A DNA stretch of 13,982 nt from CAZEDU01 sp964511185 (GTDB taxonomy: Bacteria > Myxococcota > Myxococcia > Myxococcales > Myxococcaceae), in contig CAZEDU010000131.1 of assembly GCA_964511185.1 (NCBI GenBank), positions 1 to 13,982 of the forward strand, written 5' to 3'. The notes below the pieces were generated by a model, which saw only the letters and a list, made by a program, of their open reading frames with translations, had not been told where the DNA came from and searched no databases. The position numbers and the translations under genes were made by a program. Shown piece by piece: positions 1 through 6,383 of the stretch (its first letter is position 1; each line of letters opens with the position of its first letter).

Positions 1-281
1 CGGCGAATCGTGTGCGTTCCCCACATCGACGTGAACGTCCGTTGGACGCCTCGCGCACGCACGCGAGCGTTCTTTCCGCACCACGGGCACGATTTCGGCC
101 TGCCATTCTCCGGCGGTAGTTCAGCCAGCCGCTTGTCCATCTCGGCCTGGCCGCGCTGACGCGCCTGCTCTTCGAGCTCCCGCTCCCAACTGGTCATCTT
201 GCCCACCTCGGCCGTGCCCTGCCGAGCCAACTGGGCCAACTGCCGCCGCGCCTCTTCCTGTGATTTCGGTTTACGTGCCAT
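1..281 (-). CDS. Transposase N-terminal part, ISKra4-like (partial, runs off window)
   Basis: The reading frame opens at ATG 279-281 on the minus strand and stays open to the window edge (about 93 residues). The N-terminus is basic (MARKPKSQEEARRQLAQLA) and is followed by a charged helical stretch up to about residue 55. Then comes a zinc-ribbon half site, CPWCGK, and a basic segment ending RTFTSMWGTHTIR. In ISKra4-type and related transposases a CPxCG knuckle is followed by such an R-x-(F/V)-x-T-x-x-G segment and a second CxxC; that second knuckle and the catalytic DDE domain would lie outside the window. No good Shine-Dalgarno sequence sits close to the ATG, although a GGAGAGGG-like stretch occurs farther upstream. 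I could not identify the terminal inverted repeat of an element. Family assignment rests on the partial pattern only; an unrelated zinc-ribbon protein remains possible. Confidence 0.55.
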   Translation of the reverse strand, partial: MARKPKSQEEARRQLAQLARQGTAEVGKMTSWERELEEQARQRGQAEMDKRLAELPPENGRPKSCPWCGKNARVRARGVQRTFTSMWGTHTIR

Positions 282-385
282 GCAGCGATGCTCGAACCAG
301 CCCGCAAATAGTTGATCCCTCTCCTCTCCGCTGAAAGCCGTCGTGCACCCCCCTCCAGGCCCTTCGGCAACAATCGGCCCCCTCA

Positions 386-402
386 CCCGGACAATCTCCG
401 GG
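386..402. repeat. Small inverted repeat upstream of the plus-strand gene
   Basis: CCCGGA and TCCGGG form perfect 6-bp arms around the 5-base spacer CAATC. The dyad ends about 30 bases before the ATG at 432, so it could be an operator or a short hairpin. No U-tract follows it. By chance such a dyad is not rare in DNA this GC-rich. The rest of 282-431 shows no gene. Confidence 0.3.
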
Positions 403-431
403 CAGCCCCCACCCGCTGCCGGAGTCGTGAC

Positions 432-955
432 ATGCCTCCTGTTTCCATGCGTTTCTCATCAGTCTCGTCCGCGCGGCTGGTGCGAAGCCCCTCCACGGAC
501 TTCAGCGGTGGAGGCCCTGTCGTCGTGGCGCCTCGGTACCGCGCGCTGTTCGCCCCCCACCTTGCCCAGGCTTACCGCGGCACCGAGCGAACCCCGACCG
601 TCTTCCGCGGCATCTCGAGCCGCTCCTACGGCCCCGGCCACCTTCACGCGCTCTTGCGCGGCGACCCGAGCGCCACGCTGCGAAGCTGGGGCCTGAAGCG
701 GCATCTCGACCAAGGCCACAGCCTGGCGCTGGCCGAACGAAAAATCCTCGAAGAGGTCGAAAGCCAGCTGCGCGACCCGGACGCCATTCCACGGCTGGTG
801 AAGGATGCGCAGAGGAAGACGCTCATCAACATGGACGACCGCGAGAAAACCGCGCAAGGCGCCGCCTTCCTCGCGGCGTCCAAGCTCCCGTTGGAGGCGA
901 TGGCCTATGCCTACGCCGACGCGCGGCGCGTTCACCAAGCGCAGCCCGGGTCGCT
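432..955 (+). CDS. Hypothetical protein, 5' part, cut by assembly gap; possible ADP-ribosyltransferase-like domain
   Basis: The start is set at ATG 432 because GGAG at 421-424 lies 7 bases upstream; in-frame ATGs at 312 and 447 are alternatives. 174 codons can be read before the N run. A Ser-rich N-terminus leads to TVFRGISS at residues 56-63, then a helical charged region, and FLAASKLPLEAMAYAYAD near 146-163. An Arg on a strand (xxFRG) followed later by a Ser and an A-x-x-(Y/F)-A helix is the general order in arginine-type ADP-ribosyltransferases, and the downstream half has a segment resembling the C-terminal part of such domains. This is a weak pattern match, not a family identification. 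The adjacent transposase suggests an accessory region. The protein is otherwise unrecognised. Confidence 0.55.
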
Positions 956-965
956 NNNNNNNNNN
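956..965. other. Assembly gap (ten N) inside a gene
   Basis: Ten consecutive N interrupt an otherwise continuous coding region. The frame before the gap (codons starting at 432) and the frame after it (codons through 968 and 971) do not match with ten bases. If one gene spans the gap without error, the true missing length must be 2 modulo 3. The N run is therefore a placeholder and not a measured length. Confidence 0.95.
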
Positions 966-1369
966 GCGTCATGCAGGTCTTCGAAATCGCCGACACGGGG
1001 CGCGTCCTCCCCAACGGCCGGAGCGCCGAACGCTTCATCGCCTCTCACGTGTCCCCCGACGAAGTCCGCAGCGTGGTGGTCGGGAGCCTGCCGCCCGCGG
1101 GCAACCCCGGCGAGATGTGGAACGGCACGTGGATCAAGCTCGCCAAGCAAGGCAACGACGTGGTCGAAGCGTCGCAGTTCAAGTTCGGCAAGGAGCTGGT
1201 GGACGGTCAGCTCCAGCAGGTCGCCCGAGACATGGGCGCGCTGGGTCGCTTTCGGCTCAGCTCAGCGGAGGACCTGCGGCGGCTCGCGGACACCGCGCAG
1301 CAGCACTCCCCCCTGCTCGGCGACTTCTTCAGGGCCTTCGCCCGGGGCAGCCGCCTCACCGACGCGTGA
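966..1369 (+). CDS. Hypothetical protein, 3' part, after assembly gap
   Basis: An open frame enters from the gap and ends at TGA 1367-1369, giving about 133 residues. An internal ATG at 971 is probably not a true start, because the upstream half is in coding condition right up to the gap and no ribosome binding site can be seen. The segment contains VFEIADTGRVLPNGRSAERF followed by ASHVSPDEVRSVVVGSLPP. An acidic residue, a His-x-Ser/Pro-Pro turn and a short V-rich strand are seen near the C-terminus of some toxin-type ADP-ribosyltransferases (E-x-hxxPxxIxxV). The last 60 residues are helical and charged with no recognised motif. It converges on the minus-strand operon with only 13 bases between the two stop codons, and no clear terminator lies in between. 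Confidence 0.55.
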
Positions 1370-1382
1370 CGCGGCGGCCAGC

Positions 1383-1934
1383 TCAGTCGGCGACCGGCGC
1401 CAGTGAGTAAAGCTGATACATCCCCAAGACCAAGAACAACGCCCCGAAGCACAGCGCGAAGACAATGGGCATCCACCACGTCCTTCGCCCGCCCGCAGCC
1501 AGGTGCTCGTCCAGCTCGGGCTTCATCCCCGCGGTGAAAAAGAACAAGAGCGGAATCGACACGGGGTACCGCATCGCGCGGCCGACGAGGCGAAGCTCCT
1601 CGCGGCCGCTCAACACGTTGGCGACGCCCATCAACACCAGGCCGAGCACCATCCCCAACAGGACCTGATTCCGCCGCCGTGGACGCCCGAGCCGGTGCCA
1701 ATTCACCGCCGCCATCGGCCCGAACAAGATGGGCCCGAACAAAAGCCCGCAGACCCAGATGTACCAGTTCGCGTAGAGCTTGACCGCCTTCAGCTCGGCG
1801 CGGCCGCGCTCGAAGCACGACGGACAGCGCCGCGCGCCGCGCAAGACAAGGGCCTCGCCGGTCGCGACGAAAGCGCCGCAACGGTCGCACACCGTCTGGG
1901 GGGCCAATGGCGCACCCGCGCCGCCCTCACTCAT
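1383..1934 (-). CDS. Zinc-ribbon membrane protein of unknown function
   Basis: This is a 183-residue protein. The start is ATG 1932-1934, which overlaps the TGA of the phosphohydrolase gene (ATGA, 4 bases), so translational coupling is likely. A GGAG lies 11 bases upstream inside the preceding gene. Residues 16-40 form a zinc-ribbon-like pair, CDRC (C16, C19) and CPSC (C37, C40). About four hydrophobic segments follow, near 53-75, 91-110, 122-137 and 154-176. The protein ends LYSLAPVAD. The build, a cytosolic N-terminal zinc ribbon on a small polytopic membrane protein, is common among uncharacterised myxobacterial proteins, and no enzymatic motif is visible. It is the last gene of the operon that begins with the FadL-like porin, so a membrane role linked to those partners is an inference. 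I do not recognise a named family. Confidence 0.85.
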   Translation of the reverse strand: MSEGGAGAPLAPQTVCDRCGAFVATGEALVLRGARRCPSCFERGRAELKAVKLYANWYIWVCGLLFGPILFGPMAAVNWHRLGRPRRRNQVLLGMVLGLVLMGVANVLSGREELRLVGRAMRYPVSIPLLFFFTAGMKPELDEHLAAGGRRTWWMPIVFALCFGALFLVLGMYQLYSLAPVAD

Positions 1935-2668
1935 CGCGACAAGAGCTCCACGGGCGAAAAACCCGCAGCATCGCAGCTCGCCAACACGTACCGCACGCCG
2001 CCGTGCTCGCCGACGAACCCCGCGCCGATGCCCGGCCCGTGCAGGTGGCCGTAGACGCAGACCTCTGGGCGGTACGCCTCGATGACGCGCGAGAACGCCG
2101 TCTCCTGCGCGTTGCTGTAGAGCGGCGGAAAGTGCACGGCCACCACGCGCGTCAAGCCGCCGCCCGACGCCTTCTCCTGCTTCAGCGCGTCGTCCACCGA
2201 CAACTGGAGCCGCCGCGCCTCGCGCTCGATGTAGTCGGGCTTTTGCGCCTCGTCGCCCATCTCTCCGCCCGGCATCGGCGGCGCTTCCGGCGCGGTCCAC
2301 AGCCGCGAACCGGCGATGACGAACGGACCGACCGTCACCGCGCAGTTGTGGAGGAAGCCGACGAACGACGGGTACGGCGCGAACAGGCGGCGCAGCTTCG
2401 ACGCCGAATCGCCCCACCAGTAGTCGTGGTTGCCGCGCAGGAGCACCTTCTTGCCCGGCCGCGCGTCGAGCCACTGTAAATCCGCCTCGACCTCGTTCGG
2501 GCGCGTCGCCCAAGAGATGTCACCCGCCACGATGACGACGTCGTCCGCCCCGACCTTCTCGTCCCAGGCGCGGCGCAGGGGCTCGGGGTGACCCAACCAC
2601 CCGAAGCGGTCCATGTCCTTGTTCCGCGTCGAAGGAAGGTGCGTATCGCCAATCGCGAACAGCTTCAC
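1931..2668 (-). CDS. Calcineurin-like metallophosphoesterase (predicted phosphohydrolase)
   Basis: This 245-residue protein starts at GTG 2666-2668, with AAGGG 5 bases upstream and 8 bases after the stop of the lipoprotein gene. The N-terminus VKLFAIGDTH begins directly with the first metal-binding strand, which supports this start over the longer open frame. All the metallophosphatase signatures are present: GDTH (D8, H10), AGD (D50), GNHD (N80, H81, D82), VHFPP (H179) and GHLH (H208, H210). These are the ligands for a two-metal centre. The extra GNHDYWW and YSNAQETAFS regions resemble the COG1768-type predicted phosphohydrolases. There is no signal peptide, so the protein should be cytosolic. 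The substrate cannot be read from sequence; nucleotide or phosphoester cleavage is the family's general chemistry. Its last bases overlap the next gene by ATGA. Confidence 0.92.
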   Translation of the reverse strand: MKLFAIGDTHLPSTRNKDMDRFGWLGHPEPLRRAWDEKVGADDVVIVAGDISWATRPNEVEADLQWLDARPGKKVLLRGNHDYWWGDSASKLRRLFAPYPSFVGFLHNCAVTVGPFVIAGSRLWTAPEAPPMPGGEMGDEAQKPDYIEREARRLQLSVDDALKQEKASGGGLTRVVAVHFPPLYSNAQETAFSRVIEAYRPEVCVYGHLHGPGIGAGFVGEHGGVRYVLASCDAAGFSPVELLSR

Positions 2669-2676
2669 GGGTGCCC

Positions 2677-3567
2677 TTACGGAGGTGGCACCAAACCGGG
2701 GTACACGCGCGTCACCAGGCAGGCGTTCTTCGCCGCGCCGGCGTTGCGCGTCAGGTACTCCGGCTTGCCGGTAATCTTGAACTGAAACGGGTTCACCCGG
2801 CCGCCGTCGTGCACGTAGATGAACAGGCCGTTGCTCGACGTGCTCTCCTGCGTGCCCGACAGGTCCCCCTTCAAATAGAAGAAGCGGTTCGCCAGCGACG
2901 CCGCCGCCCCGGAGAGCTCGACGGTGGCGCCCGACACCGGGTTGCCCTGCGCGTCGACGATCTGGCCGAGCATGAAGCCGGCGCTGATCAGATCGCTGAA
3001 CGTCTGCGAGGTGAGGTTCTGGATGTTCTGCGCGCCGACCGCGAGCGTGAGCTGGTCGTGGAACGCGCGCGGAATGGCGTAGGCCTTCGCGTCCACGATG
3101 TCCTTGTCGGGCTTCTTGTTCTCGAGCGCCACGTCGTAGAGCACGGTGGCCGAGATGACCACGCGCGGGGTGCAGGCCACGCCCGGCGTGCCGCCGTCGG
3201 CGTCGCAGTCGCGAATGCCGGCCGCCACGCCCAGCGTCACCACGTCGTGCGGCACGTTCTCGGCGCGGAAGGTGCCCCCGTCGGCCAACGTCTCCACGCT
3301 GAAGATGCCGAGCGGATCCTCCACGCCGACGCGAAACGGCTCCTCCACGCGAAGCGTCAGCCCCTCCAGGGTCGGCACCGGCGCGCTCTGCGACTGAAGG
3401 TACTTGACCGCCTCGGGGTGCACCGTCGCCACCCCGCTCACGTTGATCGACAACCCTTCGTCCTCCGTCCCCGCGTCGTCTTGACCGCTGCCCGGACCAT
3501 TGGGACATCCGGTGAGAACGAGCGCGAACGCCGAAAGAGAGAGCGAAACGAAAGTCAGTCCCTTCAT
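2677..3567 (-). CDS. Lipoprotein with carboxypeptidase-regulatory-like domain
   Basis: The product has 296 residues. The start is ATG 3565-3567, which overlaps the TGA of the FadL-like gene (ATGA). A perfect GGAGG at 3574-3578, lying inside the final codons of that gene, is 6 bases upstream. The signal sequence MKGLTFVSLSLSAFALVLTGC has a lipobox LTGC with lipidation at C21, followed by a short acidic linker (residues 22-38). Residues about 198-268 contain GQIVDAQGNPVSGATVELSG, the hallmark of the carboxypeptidase regulatory-like beta-sandwich domain. Between these, residues 40-180 are beta-rich without a recognised motif; C121 and C132 might form a disulfide. The protein is expected to be anchored in the envelope. 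Its coupling to the porin suggests a partner or surface accessory of that outer-membrane protein, which is inference from gene order. Confidence 0.88.
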   Translation of the reverse strand: MKGLTFVSLSLSAFALVLTGCPNGPGSGQDDAGTEDEGLSINVSGVATVHPEAVKYLQSQSAPVPTLEGLTLRVEEPFRVGVEDPLGIFSVETLADGGTFRAENVPHDVVTLGVAAGIRDCDADGGTPGVACTPRVVISATVLYDVALENKKPDKDIVDAKAYAIPRAFHDQLTLAVGAQNIQNLTSQTFSDLISAGFMLGQIVDAQGNPVSGATVELSGAAASLANRFFYLKGDLSGTQESTSSNGLFIYVHDGGRVNPFQFKITGKPEYLTRNAGAAKNACLVTRVYPGLVPPP

Positions 3568-4976
3568 CGATTGCCTCCGAAGTGCAGCCTCACGCCGGCG
3601 GTGGCGATCCACCCGCCGGACACGTATTCGCCGTTGCCCACCACGCCGCCCACCACCTTCGGGTCGGTGGCGCCGGCGCGGACCTCGCTGTCCGTCACGG
3701 TGACGCTCTGGTACGGGGTGTACGCCCCCGCGAGGAGCAGCTCGACCGGACCGGCCTGATAGCCGAGCCCGGCGGTCAAGAACACCCGCGACAGATGAAC
3801 GAAGTCGACGTTCATGTACGCGGTGGGCGACGCGCCGGTCTCGAACATCACACCCGCGCGCGGGGTGAGGCCCATCGGCAACGCGTACTCGCCGCCCAAG
3901 CGCGCCGACCAGGTCGACCGCCAGTGGCGCGGGATGATGGTGGGCTCGAGCGCCTCGGGCTGCTGCTGCGTGAAGTCCGACTGCTGCGTCATGTCGATGG
4001 GCCGCAGGACGAACCGCTCGACGCTCTGCCAGTGCTGGTAGACGCCGTCGACGTTGATGCCGAACGCGGGGGTGGGCGTGACCCGCACGCCCAGGCGCGC
4101 CTCGAGCGGCAGGCGGAAGGACAGCTCCGCCTGGTCTCCGTTCACGCTCGCGTTTAACGACTGCGCCGCTTCGCTGAAGCGGGTCACCTCGAGCTTGCCG
4201 CTGCCCTTGATGGCGAAGCCGGGCCGCACCGACGCGCCGACCGCGATGCGCTCGTTGGGACGCACCAACACGCCCAACACACCGGTGAAGGCGCCGCCGA
4301 CCATGTGGCCTTGGACCAGCGAGTCGAAAGCGGGGTTCTCGTTCAGCGCGTCAGAAGGCGTGAACGGCGCGTTCCACACCGCCTGAGAGAAGGTGACGCT
4401 CGAGTAGACGTACTGCAGCGAGATGCCGGCCGACAGCCAGTCGGTCGGGCCGTACGCGACCGACAGCGTCGGGTACGCGATGATGATGTCGTTCTCGATC
4501 AGCATGTACCGCTGCGGCGAGTGCTTCACCGGCGAGCGGACGAACTCGCCGCGCTCGTTGCGCTCGTAGTTGGGCGCTTCGAACTTGTACCGGCCGACGC
4601 TCGGCGGCCCGTAGACCGCGAACGCGAAGGTGAGCGGCCGGTCCAAGGCCTTCAGCCCGTAGCCGACGCCCAGGTTGGGCAGAAAGAACAGGCCGGCTTG
4701 ATTGCGCGCCTCTTCAGGCCGCGCGCGCGCGTCGCTGCGCAGGAAGCGGACGTCGTGGCTGAGCAGCTGCCCATCGAGGAGCGCGTGGAAACCCGACAGC
4801 TGCGAGAGCCCCGCCGGGTTGTGCTGAACGGCGGTGAGGTCGTCGGCTTGAGCGGTGAACGCCCCGCCCTGCATCAACGCCTTGGTGCCGTTCTCGCCGA
4901 AGTAATAGCCGGACGCGAGCGCCGCCGCCGGGCAGAAAACGAGTGCCGCCAGAAATGGTTTGAGGCCGGTTCCCAT
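3564..4976 (-). CDS. FadL/OmpP1-type outer-membrane transport protein
   Basis: The product has 470 residues. The N-terminus MGTGLKPFLAALVFCPAAA is a signal peptide, with predicted cleavage after the ALA at residues 19-21. The mature start carries the FadL hallmark: a Gly/Ala stretch followed by AQADDLTAVQHNPAGLSQL, matching the conserved D-x-T-A-x-x-x-N-P-A-G-L motif. The remainder has the alternating aromatic strands of a beta-barrel and ends in VRLHFGGNR. FadL-family proteins take up hydrophobic substrates such as long-chain fatty acids or aromatic hydrocarbons; which substrate applies here cannot be told. The start is ATG 4974-4976 with a weak ribosome binding site. A 14-bp palindrome sits 19-32 bases upstream. 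It heads a four-gene operon with an ATGA overlap to the lipoprotein gene. Confidence 0.9.
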   Translation of the reverse strand: MGTGLKPFLAALVFCPAAALASGYYFGENGTKALMQGGAFTAQADDLTAVQHNPAGLSQLSGFHALLDGQLLSHDVRFLRSDARARPEEARNQAGLFFLPNLGVGYGLKALDRPLTFAFAVYGPPSVGRYKFEAPNYERNERGEFVRSPVKHSPQRYMLIENDIIIAYPTLSVAYGPTDWLSAGISLQYVYSSVTFSQAVWNAPFTPSDALNENPAFDSLVQGHMVGGAFTGVLGVLVRPNERIAVGASVRPGFAIKGSGKLEVTRFSEAAQSLNASVNGDQAELSFRLPLEARLGVRVTPTPAFGINVDGVYQHWQSVERFVLRPIDMTQQSDFTQQQPEALEPTIIPRHWRSTWSARLGGEYALPMGLTPRAGVMFETGASPTAYMNVDFVHLSRVFLTAGLGYQAGPVELLLAGAYTPYQSVTVTDSEVRAGATDPKVVGGVVGNGEYVSGGWIATAGVRLHFGGNR

Positions 4977-4994
4977 AAGAGGGCCGGCACCCTA

Positions 4995-5008
4995 CACGAC
5001 CTGTCGTG
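4995..5008. promoter_or_regulatory. 14-bp palindrome upstream of the FadL-like operon, possible operator
   Basis: CACGAC and GTCGTG are perfect 6-bp arms separated by CT. The loop would be too small for a stable RNA hairpin, so a DNA dyad bound by a dimeric repressor (for example TetR or GntR type) is the more natural reading. It lies in the 43-base gap between the Pro-rich lipoprotein stop and the porin start, where a promoter for the four-gene operon would fit. No regulator gene lies next to it. No clear -35/-10 pair was identified. Confidence 0.4.
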
Positions 5009-5019
5009 CCGCTTGCGCG

Positions 5020-6228
5020 CTAGAACCGCCGGCCGGGGCCCGGAGCGCCCCTGCCGCCACGCGCGGGGCCCGGGCTCCCTGGAGGCCGGACGCTGGGCGG
5101 CGGCGACTGAATCGAACGTCCCGGCCGCGAAGGCTGCGCCTGGGACGTCTGGGGTTGCGGAAGGTTCTGCGGGCGCTGGCCACCGAAGCTGGAGCGGTCG
5201 AAGGACGGATTCGACGCCACGGACGAAGGCGTCGGCGACGGCGGAGGTTTCGGCTTCACCGCCAGGGGCTCGGTGTGCGGCCGGGGCCCCGACGGCTGCT
5301 GCGCGCGCGGGTTCGGCGGCGCCTCGGCCGCCGTCTTGGGCACGCGAATGTCGTAGAGGAATTCGCGCGGCTGGCTCGCCACCGGAGGAGGCGCCGGCGG
5401 CGGGCTACGCTCGGGAAAGCCGGGGCGATGGCCGGAGGGGCGCTGGAAGTCCGGGCGCGGACCGCCCGGCGACGGCGGATTCGAGTCGAGGTCCTTGCGG
5501 TCCTGGCCGGGAGGAAACACCACCGTGAGCCCGCCGTTCCCGCGCGGCCCCGGCGTCACGCCCGGCCGGCCGGGGTTGTGGCCCAGGCCCCATGAGTTGA
5601 CGCCGTTTCCTTTCCCTGGGCTGTTGCCATTTCCCTTCCCGTCGCCTTGTCCCGGAGGCCCGCCCCACGGATGCGAAGGGGCGCCAGGCCGAGGTCCCGT
5701 TTGTCCCGGTGGCGCGCCATGCGGGGGCTGCGGCCGGCCGTGGTCGTTTCCAGGGAAGTGGGGCGTGCCGCCCGGTCGGCTGGGCGGATTCGACCACGAC
5801 GGGCGGCCGCCAGCGGGAGGCCGCGTGACGACGCCGGGGGCCGGCTGCGGACGACCGTGTCCCTGCCAGACATATCCGCGCCGGCCGCGGTCGTAGCTGA
5901 ACTGTTGCGGGTGGGGCGCGAAGTCGTGGGTGTGGCGCCCCGAAAGATGGCAGTGGCCGCCGTGGAACGGGTGCGGGTCCACGTACCAAATCTGCGTCAC
6001 GCCAATATAGGTGTACCTGCCGCCGTCGTGGACGTAGTGCTGGGGCGGCGGCGCGTAGGGGTGCACGTGGTCGTGCTCGATGAAGCACCAGCCGTCACCG
6101 TGGTGGACTTCAACCGGGTGGTAGCCCGAGTAGCGGTACTCGACGACGGCACGGGTGCGCACGCCCGCGGTGTGAACGGTGCAGCCGCTGATCAACACGA
6201 GGAGCGCGGCGGAGAGCACGAGACGCAT
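5020..6228 (-). CDS. His-rich then Pro/Gly-rich lipoprotein, unknown function
   Basis: The product has 402 residues. The start is ATG 6226-6228 with AAGG 6 bases upstream. MRLVLSAALLVLISGC has a lipobox ISGC (lipidation at C16). Residues 17-125 hold about seventeen histidines, with clusters such as EHDHVH and HCH, many Tyr/Trp residues and only two cysteines after the lipidated one. From about residue 125 to the end the chain is dominated by Pro, Gly, Arg and Asn, with near-repeats such as GKGNGNS and GKGNGVN, and appears disordered. A short more ordered segment, REFLYDIRVPKTAAE, interrupts it. Metal binding by the His region is an inference from composition; the Pro-rich tail could span periplasm or surface polymer. 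The gene is clearly coding, since composition is consistent and the signal peptide is sound, but I do not recognise a family. Confidence 0.8.
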   Translation of the reverse strand: MRLVLSAALLVLISGCTVHTAGVRTRAVVEYRYSGYHPVEVHHGDGWCFIEHDHVHPYAPPPQHYVHDGGRYTYIGVTQIWYVDPHPFHGGHCHLSGRHTHDFAPHPQQFSYDRGRRGYVWQGHGRPQPAPGVVTRPPAGGRPSWSNPPSRPGGTPHFPGNDHGRPQPPHGAPPGQTGPRPGAPSHPWGGPPGQGDGKGNGNSPGKGNGVNSWGLGHNPGRPGVTPGPRGNGGLTVVFPPGQDRKDLDSNPPSPGGPRPDFQRPSGHRPGFPERSPPPAPPPVASQPREFLYDIRVPKTAAEAPPNPRAQQPSGPRPHTEPLAVKPKPPPSPTPSSVASNPSFDRSSFGGQRPQNLPQPQTSQAQPSRPGRSIQSPPPSVRPPGSPGPARGGRGAPGPGRRF

Positions 6229-6299
6229 GGGGTGCCTTTCGAAAAGCTGGGAGCTGAAGGAACCCGACGCGGCGGCGGCGCGGTTATTCACCCGCTCCT

Positions 6300-6369
6300 T
6301 CAGAGCCAGGTGTCCAGAGCCAGGTGTCCAGAGCCAGGTGTCCAGAGCCAGGTGTCCAGAGCCAGGCGT
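6300..6369. repeat. Five tandem copies of a 14-bp repeat
   Basis: The unit is CCAGAGCCAGGTGT. Copies lie at 6300-6313, 6314-6327, 6328-6341, 6342-6355 and 6356-6369. Copies 2-4 are identical; the first differs at its first base (T for C) and the last at position 12 (C for T). Each unit contains the partial internal repeat CCAG. The array sits in the 155-bp space between the FrnE-like gene and the Pro-rich lipoprotein gene, roughly 70-140 bases upstream of the latter's start. The unit length is not a multiple of three, which suits a non-coding position. Possible roles are a slippage-prone array that alters promoter spacing, a clustered protein-binding site, or a neutral satellite. Confidence 0.92.
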
Positions 6370-6383
6370 CGCCACGTGTCGCT

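Noticed and set aside
1367..1385. Possible bidirectional terminator between the convergent genes
   Set aside because: Only 13 bases separate the stop codons, and no stem with a T-run can be formed there.
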